Part shown: positions 32,516 to 42,395 of the stretch, piece by piece
How the letters are laid out: every line of letters begins with the position of its first letter
How positions within the stretch are numbered: position 1 is the first letter of the stretch
DNA from: Desertifilum tharense IPPAS B-1220
GTDB lineage: Bacteria > Cyanobacteriota > Cyanobacteriia > Cyanobacteriales > Desertifilaceae
Assembly: GCF_001746915.1 (NCBI RefSeq)
Contig: NZ_MJGC01000066.1
Location: 124,001 to 188,000 of the forward strand
Direction of reading: 5' to 3'
DNA: 64,000 nt
The notes under the pieces: model-generated
The model's input: the letters and a program-made list of their open reading frames with translations, nothing else
Database searches by the model: none
What the model was told of the DNA's origin: nothing
Position numbers and translations under genes: made by a program

Positions 32516-33706
32516 ATGAGTAAAAGGCAGCCGTTTTCCTTATCCCGCCGTCAAGTCATGCGCGGCTTGCTAGCGGCGGGTGCTTTCGGCATCACCTCGC
32601 GCTACGGTACTGGGTGTACTCCCGCGTCTAACACCACCCAAAGTAACGTTGCGGGGGGAGGTGGAAACGGAGAACCCCTAATTGTCGGCTTTATTTATGT
32701 CGGTCCCAAAGACGACTTTGGCTATAACCAAGCCCACGCTGAAGGCGCAGCCGGAATTGCCAAAATTTCCGGAGTTCAAATCATAGAAGAAGCCAACGTT
32801 CCCGAAACCAACGCCGTGCAAGAAACCATGCGAAGCATGATTGAATTAGACGGCGCAAAAGTCCTATTTCCCACCTCCTTTGGCTACTTCGATCCGCACA
32901 TCATCAACCTAGCCAAAGAGTTTCCAGACGTGCAATTTTTCCATGCAGGTGGCTTGTATCGAGAAGGATTGCCCGATAATATCGGCAGCTACTATGGCTA
33001 TATTGATGAAGCCCAATATGTAGCTGGAATTGTTGCCGCCCATACCTCCAGATCCGGTAAATTAGGCTTTGTGGCAGCTAAACCCATTCCTCAAGTTCTG
33101 CGGAATATCAATAGCTTCACCCTAGGGGCGCGTTCTGTTAAACCCGAAATTACCACCCAAGTCCTATTTACCGGAGAATGGGCAGAACCCGTCAAAGAAG
33201 CAGAAGCTACCAATAGCATGGCAGATCAAGGCATTGATGTAGTCACCTGCCACGTTGATAGCCCCAAAGTGGTGATTGAAACCGCAGAAAGACGGGGAAT
33301 TTACACCTCCGGCTACCACGCCAACCAAGTCGCCCTCGCCCCTAAAGGTTATCTCACGGGTGCAGAGTGGGATTGGACAAAAATTTATACCGACTACGTA
33401 ACCGCTATCCAAGAAGGGAAAACCCTGATGAATGGCGGTATCCCGCATTTAGTTCGGGGTGGCTTGCAAGATGGTTTCTGCAAGTTATCTGATTATGGCG
33501 CAGCAGTCGGCGACCAAGCCAAGCAAGAAGCGGATGCTGCCAAAGCCAAGTTTATGGATGGCAGCATGGTGATTTATGCTGGCGAGATTAAGGATAACCA
33601 AGGTAAATCTGTCATTGCTAAAGATAAAGCCCTACCCCAGAAAGATCCAGAACTCGAACAGATGAATTGGTTAGTAGAAGGCGTCATTGGTAGTGTTGGC
33701 GCTTAA
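32516..33706 (+). CDS. BMP-family ABC transporter substrate-binding lipoprotein
   Basis: The 396-aa product starts with SRRQVMRGLLAAGAF, a twin-arginine-like signal, followed by a cysteine at GTGC that could be lipidated. The mature part has IVGFIYVGPKDDFGYNQAHAEG, GSYYGYIDEAQYVAGIVAAHTS and VTCHVDSPKVVIETAE, typical of the BMP/Med family, which binds nucleosides, purines or related ligands. It is the first gene of the importer and amidase cluster. The ligand is not determined by sequence; the neighbouring hydrolases suggest an amide or ureide. Confidence 0.88.
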   Translation: MSKRQPFSLSRRQVMRGLLAAGAFGITSRYGTGCTPASNTTQSNVAGGGGNGEPLIVGFIYVGPKDDFGYNQAHAEGAAGIAKISGVQIIEEANVPETNAVQETMRSMIELDGAKVLFPTSFGYFDPHIINLAKEFPDVQFFHAGGLYREGLPDNIGSYYGYIDEAQYVAGIVAAHTSRSGKLGFVAAKPIPQVLRNINSFTLGARSVKPEITTQVLFTGEWAEPVKEAEATNSMADQGIDVVTCHVDSPKVVIETAERRGIYTSGYHANQVALAPKGYLTGAEWDWTKIYTDYVTAIQEGKTLMNGGIPHLVRGGLQDGFCKLSDYGAAVGDQAKQEADAAKAKFMDGSMVIYAGEIKDNQGKSVIAKDKALPQKDPELEQMNWLVEGVIGSVGA

Positions 33707-33724
33707 CCCCAAGGGAAGAGGGAA

Positions 33725-34813
33725 ATGATTAAACGCGATAATTGGCGAAGAACGCTAGAAGCAATTTGCATTCCAATAGGGGCAATTCTGGTTGCTTTAT
33801 TCCTATTTGGGATTTTTTGTGCATTGGTTGGGGCGAACCCCTTACAAGTCTATTCCTCCATTTACCGGGCAGCTTTTGGGCGCTGGACTTCGTTTCAAAA
33901 TACGCTGATTCGGGCTGCCCCGTTGATGCTGAGTGCCTTGTGTACCGCCTTACCTGCCCGGTTGGGGTTGGTGATTATTGGCAACGAAGGGGCGCTAGTC
34001 ATGGGCGGTTTGGCGGCGGCGGCGATGGGGTTAAGCTTGGGAACCGCAGTCCCCCCCGTTATGGTACAGCTTGGGATGGCCGTCGCGGGTTTAGTAGCCG
34101 GGGGAATTTGGATTGCCTTTGCGGGGGCGTTGCGCCATTATCGCGGCGTGAATGAGACGATTAGCAGTCTTTTGCTCAACTATATTGCGATCGCCCTTTT
34201 AAATCATCTCGTCGAAGGCCCGATGAAAGACCCCAGTTCTTTAAACAAGCCTTCCACCTTCCCCATCCCCGACATCAACATGCTGCCTAGCCTACCAGGG
34301 ACGCGAGTTCACTACGGGCTAATTTACGGCTTCATTGCGTGCGCGATCGCCTATTTCCTGATCCAGCGTACCACCTTCGGCTTCGCCGCCCGCGTCGCCG
34401 GAGGCAACATCCGCGCCGCCCGCATCGCAGGGCTACCCGTCGGGAAACTCACCGTCGCCATCTGCTTCCTCGCCGGTTCCTGTGCAGGTTTAGCCGGAAT
34501 GGTAGAAGTCGCAGCCATTCACAGTCGGGCAAATCAATCGCTAAATGCAGGTTACGGTTACGGGGGAATTCTCGTCGCCTTCGTTGCTAGACATAATCCC
34601 CTAGCAGTCATCCTCATTTCCATCCTCTTGGGTGGCATTATCGCCAGTGGAGGAATTTTACAGCGATCGCACGGTCTCCCCGATGCTACCGTCTTAGTCT
34701 TCCAAGGTCTAGTCTTCCTCACCGTCCTCTTCAGCGACTCCCTCTACGGGCGCATCCCCTTCTTCCAAGAAAAAGCCGCGCCCTCTGTGTCTCCTCAGAC
34801 AGTCACTGTCTAG
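33725..34813 (+). CDS. BMP-type ABC transporter permease 1
   Basis: The 362-aa product is a multi-span permease with GNEGALVMGGLAAAAMG, YRGVNETISSLLLNYIAIALLNHLVEGP and a late GLPDATVLVFQG, which match the YufP-like branch of the BMP/nucleoside importer permeases. It lies 18 bp after the binding-protein gene. It pairs with a second permease after a repeat-filled gap. A heptad repeat block begins right after its stop. Confidence 0.88.
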   Translation: MIKRDNWRRTLEAICIPIGAILVALFLFGIFCALVGANPLQVYSSIYRAAFGRWTSFQNTLIRAAPLMLSALCTALPARLGLVIIGNEGALVMGGLAAAAMGLSLGTAVPPVMVQLGMAVAGLVAGGIWIAFAGALRHYRGVNETISSLLLNYIAIALLNHLVEGPMKDPSSLNKPSTFPIPDINMLPSLPGTRVHYGLIYGFIACAIAYFLIQRTTFGFAARVAGGNIRAARIAGLPVGKLTVAICFLAGSCAGLAGMVEVAAIHSRANQSLNAGYGYGGILVAFVARHNPLAVILISILLGGIIASGGILQRSHGLPDATVLVFQGLVFLTVLFSDSLYGRIPFFQEKAAPSVSPQTVTV

Positions 34814-35186
34814 GGGAAGAAGGGAGTTGGGAGTTAGGAGTTGGGGGTTGGGGAAGAAGGGAGTTGGGAGTTGGGGGTTGGGGAAGAAGGGAATTGGGAG
34901 TTGGGAGTTAGGAGTTGGGGAAGAAGAGGATGGGGAGGTGGGGGGATGGGAGGATGGGGGGAAAGAAGGGAATTACAGGTTAATACTGACTGACTTCTCT
35001 ACTTCTCGGAAATTAGCACTCTTTTCTTCTCTCAAGACTCCTTTTCTTACTCAGCACTAACTTCCTCACTCGGAACTCGGAACACCGCTGCTTGGTGTGC
35101 AAGCTACGGAACTTTGCACTCCTTCCCCCACTCAGCACTCAGCACTTTACACTCAGCACTTAGAGAAACACTCAGCACTTAAAACA
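34814..35186. repeat. Heptad (STRR-type) repeat block with mixed units
   Basis: This 373-bp gap inside the operon is largely degenerate 7-bp units. GGGAGTT/GGGGTTG-type units lie at about 34820-34970, then ACTCAGC-type units (CTCAGCACT...) at about 35047-35180. A 39-bp stretch at 35075-35113 recurs inverted at 48271-48309. The stretch can fold as GCTTG-GTGTG-CAAGC. No protein is encoded. The block separates the two permease genes. Confidence 0.85.
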
Positions 35187-36113
35187 ATGGCAACAGAAGC
35201 ATTAGGATGGTGGGGTGTTCCATTGGCGATCGCAGCCGGAACCATGCGAGGCGGAACCCCGTTTCTCTTCGTCTCCTTGGGCGAATGCCTCACCGAAAAA
35301 AGCGGCAAAATTAACCTCGGTTTAGAAGGCACTCTGTTAATGGGGGCAATGAGTGCTTATGCTATCTCCTACCTTACCGGATCGCCTTGGGTCGGCGTAC
35401 TCGTTGCAGGCATCGCGGGTATGGTTCTCGGTAGCATTCACGGCTGGCTATCCCAACAACCTCGCGTTAACGATGTCGCCGTCGGCATCGCTATGATTAT
35501 CTTTGGTAGCGGCATCGCCTTCTTTTTAGGGAAACCCTTCATTCAACCTTCCGCCCCCCAACTCCCTACCCTCGACTTAGGCGGATGGAGTAGCTTGACT
35601 CAAGTTCAAGCCGCCCTAAAAATTAGTCCCCTGTTTCTCCTGGGCGTTATTCTAGCCCCGACTTTGCAATGGTTCTTTAAATCCACCCGTTGGGGTTTAT
35701 TGATCCGCGCGGTTGGCGATAGCCCCGAAGCCGCTAGGGCGATGGGCGTTTCTATCTTCAAAGTCCGGATGTTAAGCATCATCGCCGGAAGCTTCCTCGC
35801 TGGAATTGGCGGCGCATCCCTATCTCTCTACTATCCGGGAGTTTGGACAGAACGCATTTCTAGCGGACAAGGTTTAATGGCGGTTGCTTTAGTCATCTTC
35901 GCCCATTGGAACCCCTTGCAGTGTCTATACGCTTCCCTCCTGTTTGGCGGGGCGCAAGCATTAGGCCCCGCTTTACAATCCGTCGGCGTCAATTCCTACT
36001 ATTACCTATTTAACGCCGCCCCCTACGTCCTGACTCTCGCAATCATGATTTTGACCTGTTCGCCCAAACGCACCCTCACAGGCGCACCTGGGGCGTTAGG
36101 GACGGACACTTGA
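35187..36113 (+). CDS. BMP-type ABC transporter permease 2
   Basis: From MATEALGWWGVPLAIAAGTM the product is 308 aa. It has SGKINLGLEGTLLMGAMSAYA near residue 45 and MGVSIFKVRMLSIIAGSFLAGIGGASLSLYYPG, features of the YufQ-like second permease of BMP/nucleoside importers. An in-frame extension upstream encodes heptad-repeat sequence (…TQHSALYTQHLEKHS…) and is excluded. It is flanked on both sides by heptad repeats. Confidence 0.88.
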   Translation: MATEALGWWGVPLAIAAGTMRGGTPFLFVSLGECLTEKSGKINLGLEGTLLMGAMSAYAISYLTGSPWVGVLVAGIAGMVLGSIHGWLSQQPRVNDVAVGIAMIIFGSGIAFFLGKPFIQPSAPQLPTLDLGGWSSLTQVQAALKISPLFLLGVILAPTLQWFFKSTRWGLLIRAVGDSPEAARAMGVSIFKVRMLSIIAGSFLAGIGGASLSLYYPGVWTERISSGQGLMAVALVIFAHWNPLQCLYASLLFGGAQALGPALQSVGVNSYYYLFNAAPYVLTLAIMILTCSPKRTLTGAPGALGTDT

Positions 36114-36327
36114 TAGGGGAAGGGAGTTGGGAGTTGGGGAAGAAGGGAATTGGGAGTTAGGAGTTGGGGGTTGGGGAAGAAAAAATAGGAGAACTTGATA
36201 ACCATCAACTCAGCACTCTTTTCCCCCCATCCCCCCATCTCCCCATCCCCCCATCTCCCCATCTCCCCATCCCCCCATCCCCCCACCCTCTTACCCACTC
36301 AGCACTTAGCACTTTACACTCAGCACT
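36114..36327. repeat. Heptad repeat block; left arm of a ~64-bp inverted repeat
   Basis: This gap is filled by GGGAGTT-type units, then a unique core with GAGAACTTGATAACCATC, then CCCCCAT-type and CTCAGCACT-type units running right up to the ATG of the formamidase gene. Bases 36176-36239 are, by hand alignment, the exact inverse of 39700-39763. Confidence 0.88.
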
Positions 36328-37320
36328 ATGACTGGACTTGGCGGACTGAATAAATCTCCGAATGGCGTTGTTTTAGGGTTGGTTCAACTCCAACTCCCCA
36401 ATGTTGTCACGCCTGATGATTTAAGCGCCCAAACGCAACGCATCTGCGACATGGTAGGGAAGGCGCGGCGCAATTTACCGACGATGGATTTAGTGGTTTT
36501 TCCTGAATATGCCTTACATGGGTTATCGATGGACACGAATCCTGAAATTATGTGTCGGTTGGATGGCCCGGAGATGGCAGCGTTTAGCGCGGCTTGTCGG
36601 GATAATGGGATTTGGGGTTGTTTCTCGATGATGGAATACAACCCGAATGGCAATCCTTACAATAGCGGGATTATTCTTGACGATAAGGGCGAGTTGCAAC
36701 TGTACTATCGCAAGATGCATCCGTGGGTACCTGTGGAACCTTGGGAACCGGGAGATTTAGGGATTCCGGTGTGTGAAGGACCGAATGGTAGCAAGCTGGC
36801 TTTGATGATTTGCCACGATGGGATGTTTCCGGAGATGGCGCGGGAATGCGCCTATAAGGGGGCAGAAATTACGATTCGGACTGCGGGATATACAGCCCCC
36901 ATTCGTCATGCGTGGCGGATTACGAATCAGGCAAATGCGTTCTGTAATTTAATGTACACGGCTTCGGTGTGTATGTGTGGGAGCGATCGCACTTTCGATT
37001 CGATGGGTGAGGGGATGTTTGTCAACTTCGATGGCGTTCCTTTGGTAATGGGAAGCGATCGCCCTAATGAAATTATTACCGCAGAACTGCGCCCCGATCT
37101 CGTTCGCGAAGCCAGAGTTCGCTGGGGAGTGGAAAATAATATCTATCAATTGGGACATCGCGGCTACGTAGCGGTGAAAGGTGGCGCGCAAGATTGTCCC
37201 TACACGTATATGCAAGATTTGGTTAAAGGAGAATACCGCTTACCTTGGGACGCCGAAGTGGTTCACACCGATGGACGTTCCTGCGGCTTTGAGGAACCTA
37301 CCCGGAAGTATAAGGGGTAG
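36328..37320 (+). CDS. amiF: Formamidase / aliphatic amidase of the nitrilase superfamily
   Basis: The 330-aa product has the three nitrilase-superfamily catalytic residues: Glu in VVFPEYALHG (near 60), Lys in YYRKMHPW (near 133) and Cys in LMICHDGMFPE (near 166). These spacings fit AmiF formamidases, which hydrolyse formamide to formate and ammonia; related aliphatic amidases share them. It is cytosolic. It sits within the BMP importer cluster next to a cysteine hydrolase, consistent with nitrogen release from imported amides. The upstream repeat supplies no clear Shine-Dalgarno. Confidence 0.88.
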   Translation: MTGLGGLNKSPNGVVLGLVQLQLPNVVTPDDLSAQTQRICDMVGKARRNLPTMDLVVFPEYALHGLSMDTNPEIMCRLDGPEMAAFSAACRDNGIWGCFSMMEYNPNGNPYNSGIILDDKGELQLYYRKMHPWVPVEPWEPGDLGIPVCEGPNGSKLALMICHDGMFPEMARECAYKGAEITIRTAGYTAPIRHAWRITNQANAFCNLMYTASVCMCGSDRTFDSMGEGMFVNFDGVPLVMGSDRPNEIITAELRPDLVREARVRWGVENNIYQLGHRGYVAVKGGAQDCPYTYMQDLVKGEYRLPWDAEVVHTDGRSCGFEEPTRKYKG

Positions 37321-37375
37321 GGGAGATGGGAAGAAAGGGAAATAGGAATTGGGAGTTGGGAGTTGGGGAAAGAAG
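37321..37375 (+). repeat. Short heptad repeat doubling as ribosome-binding site
   Basis: The 55-bp gap consists of GGGAGTT/GGGAATT-type units ending GGGGAAAGAAG immediately before the ATG of the hydrolase gene. The repeat unit itself provides the purine-rich Shine-Dalgarno sequence. Confidence 0.6.
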
Positions 37376-38059
37376 ATGAAGCGATTTGTTGAGTCTGAAC
37401 CGTATCCTTATCCGTATAACGGAGATTTGCGACCGGAGAATACTGCAATCATTGTCATTGATATGCAGACTGATTTCTGCGGCCAAGGCGGTTATGTGGA
37501 TAAGATGGGTTACGATTTATCCTTAACTCGCGCCCCTATTCAACCCATTCAACGGTTATTAGAGATAGCGCGAACGGAAGGCTATCACATTATCCACACT
37601 CGCGAAGGGCATCGACCGGATTTATCGGATTTACCTGCAAATAAACGTTGGCGCAGTCAGCAAACAGGCGCGGGTATTGGCGATCCGGGACCTTGTGGCA
37701 AAATTCTAGTACGGGGCGAACCGGGATGGGAAATTATCCCAGAATTAGCACCGCTACCGGGAGAAGCAATTATTGATAAACCCGGAAAAGGGTCGTTTTA
37801 CGCCACAGATTTAGACTTGCTACTCAAGCTAAAGGGCATTCAAAACTTAGTCTTAACTGGAATTACTACTGATGTCTGCGTTCATACCACGATGCGGGAT
37901 GCGAACGATCGCGGTTATGAATGTCTCCTACTTTCTGATTGTACGGGCGCAACAGATTATGGCAACCATTTAGCAGCGTTGCACATGGTTAAGATGCAAG
38001 GCGGCGTATTTGGTGCGGTGGCGGAGTCGGAAGCGTTAATGAGAGCGATTAAAAGTTAA
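37376..38059 (+). CDS. Cysteine hydrolase, isochorismatase-like (biuret/ureidoacrylate-type), copy 1
   Basis: From [14 protein letters not shown] the product is 227 aa. The family triad is present: Asp in [11 protein letters not shown], Lys in DKPGKGSFY and Cys in [11 protein letters not shown]. Enzymes of this type cleave C-N bonds in biuret, ureidoacrylate, N-carbamoyl amino acids and related compounds; the exact substrate cannot be set from sequence. The frame continues upstream into repeat DNA, so the ATG after GGGGAAAGAAG is preferred. It lies between the formamidase and ATPase genes. A paralog follows at 39888. Confidence 0.82.
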   Translation: MKRFVESEPYPYPYNGDLRPENTAIIVIDMQTDFCGQGGYVDKMGYDLSLTRAPIQPIQRLLEIARTEGYHIIHTREGHRPDLSDLPANKRWRSQQTGAGIGDPGPCGKILVRGEPGWEIIPELAPLPGEAIIDKPGKGSFYATDLDLLLKLKGIQNLVLTGITTDVCVHTTMRDANDRGYECLLLSDCTGATDYGNHLAALHMVKMQGGVFGAVAESEALMRAIKS

Positions 38060-38077
38060 CCTTGAGGAGAAGCAATC

Positions 38078-39634
38078 GTGACAGAAGCAATTCTTAGATC
38101 GGCAGTAGACGCAGATTATACAACTCCCCTTCCAGAGTTGGAAGTGGTGAACCTCACCAAGCGGTTTGGATCGTTGGTGGCGTTAGATAATGTCTCGATG
38201 AAGTTAAAACCGGGAACGTTTCACGCCCTCCTGGGGGAAAATGGGGCGGGGAAAAGTACCCTGGTGAAGTGTGTCATGGGTTTTTACAAACCTGACCACG
38301 GGGATATTTTAATCGGAAAGCGATCGCGCGAAATCGCCAGCCCTCGCGACGCCCATCAGTACGGGGTGGGGATGGTGTATCAACACTTCACCTCAGTTCC
38401 GGCGATGACGGTGGCTGAAAACCTAGTCTTATCTCGGTTTGACAGTCCCAATTTAATTAACTGGAAGCAGGAATTTGAGGCGCTAGAAGCCTTTATGCAA
38501 ACTGCGCCGTTTAGCGTTCCCCTCAATACTCCCATCGCCCAACTCGCCGCCGGACAAAAGCAAAAGCTGGAGATTCTTAAACAAATTTACCTGAAAAGTC
38601 GGATTCTGATTCTCGACGAACCCACCTCCGTTCTCACCCCCCAGGAAGCCGACGAGGTGTTAGGCTTGCTGCGCCAAGAGGTGACGGCGCAACGGTTAAG
38701 CGTGTTAATCATTAGCCACAAGTTCCGCGAAGTTATGGCGTTTTGCGATGAAATTACGGTATTGCGGAAAGGAAAATTCGCCGGACAAGGGTTAGTGAAA
38801 AACCTCACCGTCGCAGATATGGCGGAAATGATGTTAGGCGAAAAACGCGAACCCACCCCCGTTGAAAAAACGTCGCATCCCGAACCCCAACCCGTGTTAC
38901 AAGTCACTGGGTTACGCGCCCATAAAGATAACGGTTTAGAAGCTGTCTGTGGGGTTGATTTAACCGTTCATAGCGGTGAAATTGTCGGTATTGCAGGCGT
39001 TTCGGGGAATGGTCAGCGGGAATTTGTGGAGGTTTTAGCCGGTCAACGTCTCCCCATTGCAGGTCAAGTTACGGTCAATGGAGAAGCTTACAACGCCACT
39101 CGGCCGGAAATGTATCGCCATCGCGTCTTTGCACTACCCGAAGAACCGCTTAAAAATGCCTGCGTGCCTCACATGAGCGTAGCAGAAAATATGGCGTTGC
39201 GAACCTTTGATAAGCCACCACAAGCTAAGGCGAGTCTCTTCTTGATCCTGAAAGCAATTCGCAATGCTGCCCAGGGTCTGATTCAACAATTCTCAGTCAA
39301 AACGCCCTCAACGGAAACCCCCATCGGCCATCTATCGGGGGGAAATGTGCAACGCGCCGTTTTAGCCAGGGAGTTATCCGAGGATCGGATTAATCTGTTA
39401 ATTGCAGCTAACCCTTGTTTTGGCTTAGATTTTAACGCGGTTGAGTTTATCCACGGGCAAATTCTCGCCGCCAGAAACCGAGGGGTCGCCGTGTTATTGG
39501 TGAGTGAAGACTTAGACGAACTCCTGAAACTAGCCGACCGCATTCTGGTGATTAGCGAGGGTCAGTTTGCCTACGAAAGTGCGATCGCCAACGCCGATCT
39601 TACCACCATCGGTCAGCGCATGGCAGGACATTGA
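38078..39634 (+). CDS. BMP-type ABC transporter ATP-binding protein (duplicated ATPase)
   Basis: The 518-aa product holds two ABC domains. The first has Walker A LGENGAGKSTLVKC near residue 55, a degenerate signature LAAGQKQKLEI and Walker B RILILDEPTSVL. The second has GVSGNGQREFVE and a signature LSGGNVQRAVLARELS. This arrangement is the RbsA/YufO type that powers nucleoside or sugar importers. It starts with GTG after TGAGGAGA. It completes the importer with the binding protein and two permeases. The second nucleotide site lacks a normal Walker A, as is usual in this type. Confidence 0.9.
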   Translation: MTEAILRSAVDADYTTPLPELEVVNLTKRFGSLVALDNVSMKLKPGTFHALLGENGAGKSTLVKCVMGFYKPDHGDILIGKRSREIASPRDAHQYGVGMVYQHFTSVPAMTVAENLVLSRFDSPNLINWKQEFEALEAFMQTAPFSVPLNTPIAQLAAGQKQKLEILKQIYLKSRILILDEPTSVLTPQEADEVLGLLRQEVTAQRLSVLIISHKFREVMAFCDEITVLRKGKFAGQGLVKNLTVADMAEMMLGEKREPTPVEKTSHPEPQPVLQVTGLRAHKDNGLEAVCGVDLTVHSGEIVGIAGVSGNGQREFVEVLAGQRLPIAGQVTVNGEAYNATRPEMYRHRVFALPEEPLKNACVPHMSVAENMALRTFDKPPQAKASLFLILKAIRNAAQGLIQQFSVKTPSTETPIGHLSGGNVQRAVLARELSEDRINLLIAANPCFGLDFNAVEFIHGQILAARNRGVAVLLVSEDLDELLKLADRILVISEGQFAYESAIANADLTTIGQRMAGH

Positions 39635-39887
39635 GAGTGCTGAGTAGAAAGTGCTGAGTGCTGAGTGGGGAAGAGGGTGGGGGGATGGGGAGATGGGGGG
39701 ATGGGGGGATGGGGGGAAAAGAGTGCTGAGTTGATGGTTATCAAGTTCTCCTATTTTTTCTTCCTTCAACCCCCAACTCCCAACTCCCAATTCCCTTCTT
39801 TCCCCAACCCCTAACTCCCAACTCCCAATTCCCTTCTTCCCCAACCCCCAACTCCTAATTCCTAATTCCCTTCTTCCCCCCATCCCT
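39635..39887. repeat. Heptad repeat block; right arm of the ~64-bp inverted repeat
   Basis: Units appear in the opposite orientation to the block at 36114: GTGCTGA-type units, then GGATGGG-type, the unique core inverted at 39721-39760, then CCCAACT-type units. It ends directly before the ATG of hydrolase copy 2. Together with 36176-36239 it brackets the formamidase, hydrolase 1 and ATPase genes. Confidence 0.88.
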
Positions 39888-40577
39888 ATGACTACCATTG
39901 CGGCCCAACCTTACGAATACGAACTTCCAGAAGATTTGCAATGCTGCGCTTTAGTTATTATTGATATGCAGCGCGACTTTCTAGAACTGGGTGGTTTTGG
40001 AGATGCGTTAGGAAATGACGTAACTCGCCTACAAGCCATTGTCCCAACAGTTAAACAACTTTTAGAAGCCTTCCGCCAATTCAATCTCCCAATTATTCAT
40101 ACCCTAGAATGTCATAAACCGGATTTATCCGATTGCCCTCCTGCTAAACTGAATCGAGGGAAAAGTAGCTTAAAAATTGGCGATGCTGGCCCAATGGGTC
40201 GAATTTTAATTGATGGCGAACCGGGCAATCAAATTATCCCAGAATTAACACCTTTACCGGGAGAAATAGTCTTGACAAAACCCGGAAAAGGTGCATTCTG
40301 TCGTACGGATTTAGAGTTACAGTTACACAGAAAAGGGATTACCCATTTACTCTTTACAGGCGTAACAACCGAAGTTTGCGTTCAAACCACCATGCGAGAA
40401 GCCAACGATCGCGGTTTTGAATGTCTCTTAATTGAAGACGCAACCGATAGTTACTTTCCAGAGTTTAAAACAGCCACCATTGAAATGCTACGCGCCCAGG
40501 GGGGAATCATCGGGTGGACAACAACCGCAGATGAAGTTATCTCTGTTTTAAGTCCGGTTCTCAGTACAAAGGTTTAG
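39888..40577 (+). CDS. Cysteine hydrolase, isochorismatase-like, copy 2
   Basis: The 229-aa product resembles copy 1 throughout, with Asp in [15 protein letters not shown], Lys in [12 protein letters not shown] and Cys in [19 protein letters not shown]. Shared blocks such as IIPEL-PLPGE indicate a duplication within this cluster. Loss of the DFCGQGG wording in favour of DFLELGG hints at a different substrate. It lies beyond a repeat block that faces the other way and has no clear Shine-Dalgarno, so its expression may differ from the rest. Confidence 0.82.
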   Translation: MTTIAAQPYEYELPEDLQCCALVIIDMQRDFLELGGFGDALGNDVTRLQAIVPTVKQLLEAFRQFNLPIIHTLECHKPDLSDCPPAKLNRGKSSLKIGDAGPMGRILIDGEPGNQIIPELTPLPGEIVLTKPGKGAFCRTDLELQLHRKGITHLLFTGVTTEVCVQTTMREANDRGFECLLIEDATDSYFPEFKTATIEMLRAQGGIIGWTTTADEVISVLSPVLSTKV

Positions 40578-40772
40578 ACTCTGTTGGCGATACTTATTCA
40601 GTAGCATTTTGAGTTAATCCTCTCGCTTGAGCATTCCGACTAATTTTCCTTATTGATTTCTCTAATGGTCTTTTGCTGCGAGTGGCATTACCGAGTTTCA
40701 AACTCAGTAATGCCTGTTGTTTTAGCATCTTGTTGATCAACTAATCTGATAGTTTAACCTCTCTAAAGTCTC

Positions 40773-42395
40773 TCACTTGTTTCGATAATGTCCTTTAACG
40801 TAAGTTCCATCTTTACGACGGTATCCCTCAACGTATGTCTTACCACTTGAGTTACTTGATGAACTTCCACTGCTACCCCAGAAATTAGTTTTTGCCTTTT
40901 GCTGCCTTGATGAACTGTTCTCCCAAGAATTGGGTATTGCACGTTGTTGTTTCTTAAGTTCTTCCTCCCGTAACTGTTGCTCTTTTTTAAGACGTTCCTG
41001 TCTTTGTTGTTCTACCTTCAAGCGTTCTTCTTTGAGGCGAAGCCTCTCTTGAGCGTCTTGTTCTCTTTTACGCTCCTCCCGTAACTGTTGCTCTTTTTTC
41101 AGACGTTCTTCTCTTTCGCGTTCTAACTTCAGACGTTCTTCCCTGAGACGGAGCCTCTCCTTAGCACGTTGTTCTTTTCTACGTTCCTCTTCCTCACGTC
41201 TCCACTGCTTTAACCACCGCTTCCAATCTTCTAAAGATAGTTGTGGATTTCTGATTGGAACTTGATTGTTTTCCCATTGAAAGCTATAGTCATTAGCCAT
41301 TTGGAAACTAGCTGAAGGTTGATTAGATTCCTTACTGACTGCTTGAGCCTGCTGAAGAATAAAGCGTGGTAACGGGGGAATAAATTCAGATTGTTTTTTG
41401 CCAAAGAATCTTACTCCTTGATATGTAGGCATTGCAGTTTCAACAACCCAAAGTTTTACGGTCTTATCCCAACTACTACTTACAATTACTTGATTATGGA
41501 AAGCGAAAGCAACTGAACTTATTTTTGTAGAGTGAGCTTGAAAAGAAGAAGATAATGCACTTCGGGTCAAGTCCCAAATTCTAATATATCCATCGTCTCC
41601 GCCACTTACAAGAAACTGTCCATTAGAACTAAATCCCAAACTACGCACACTACATGAATAACCTTGTATAGTGCATTTAGATAATCCAGTTTTGACATCC
41701 CATAGGATGATATCTCCATCATCTCCGCTACTAGCAAGCGTTTGACCGTCAGGACTAAATGTGACTATACGCACATCCTTTGAGTGAGCAGATAAAGAGA
41801 ATAACTCTTCGTATGTTCGCGTGTCCCAAAGCTTCACTGTACAATCACAACTACCACTAGCAATTAATGTACCATCAGGACTAACGGCAACAGATTGCAC
41901 ATAATTGGAATGACCCCGTAAGGTCTGAATTTCTCTGCCATCTTTGAGACTAAAAATCTTAATTGAATTGTCATCACTACCGCTAACAATCAAATCGTAA
42001 ATTGGGAGTAGGGCAATTGTTGTGACTGATTTAGAGTGACTCTTGATGTTCAGTACCTCTTGAGATGAGTTTATGTCCCAAACCCTGAGAGTTGCATCAT
42101 CGCCACCACTGATAATCTTGTCTCCCCTTGAAGTAAAGACCAGGGAACGAACAGCTTTTGTATGCTTAAAAGAACGTGTTAGGGGTTGCCCATTGTTAAG
42201 ATTCCATAACTTGATGGTGCTGTCGTCATTACCAAAAGCAGCAACTTCGCGACCTTGATCGATAGAAACTGAGCGTACACCACCCAGCCAGCTAGAGTCA
42301 CTACTAAATGTGTGAACGTAATACCATACCTCAGCCATACGCTTTACCCAGTAGTTTAAAGGTTGTTCATAACTTAAGAGTTCCCTGGTTTTCAC
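40773..42395 (-). CDS. WD40-repeat protein with charged coiled-coil tail
   Basis: The 540-aa product has about seven WD40 repeats over residues 30-320, with recurring [45 protein letters not shown] and [11 protein letters not shown] low-complexity coiled coil follows (about 390-500), containing two near-copies of a ~40-residue block with [10 protein letters not shown] and [12 protein letters not shown]. The tail ends in [11 protein letters not shown], a motif also seen at the ends of other short bacterial proteins. No kinase or peptidase domain is fused, unlike many cyanobacterial WD40 proteins. Likely a scaffold; function unknown. Confidence 0.85.
   Translation of the reverse strand: MKTRELLSYEQPLNYWVKRMAEVWYYVHTFSSDSSWLGGVRSVSIDQGREVAAFGNDDSTIKLWNLNNGQPLTRSFKHTKAVRSLVFTSRGDKIISGGDDATLRVWDINSSQEVLNIKSHSKSVTTIALLPIYDLIVSGSDDNSIKIFSLKDGREIQTLRGHSNYVQSVAVSPDGTLIASGSCDCTVKLWDTRTYEELFSLSAHSKDVRIVTFSPDGQTLASSGDDGDIILWDVKTGLSKCTIQGYSCSVRSLGFSSNGQFLVSGGDDGYIRIWDLTRSALSSSFQAHSTKISSVAFAFHNQVIVSSSWDKTVKLWVVETAMPTYQGVRFFGKKQSEFIPPLPRFILQQAQAVSKESNQPSASFQMANDYSFQWENNQVPIRNPQLSLEDWKRWLKQWRREEEERRKEQRAKERLRLREERLKLEREREERLKKEQQLREERKREQDAQERLRLKEERLKVEQQRQERLKKEQQLREEELKKQQRAIPNSWENSSSRQQKAKTNFWGSSGSSSSNSSGKTYVEGYRRKDGTYVKGHYRNK

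Noticed and set aside
34827..35060. Short frames of repetitive WGLGKKG-type peptides
   Set aside because: They are translations of heptad repeats. The same applies near 36023, 39530 and 48082.
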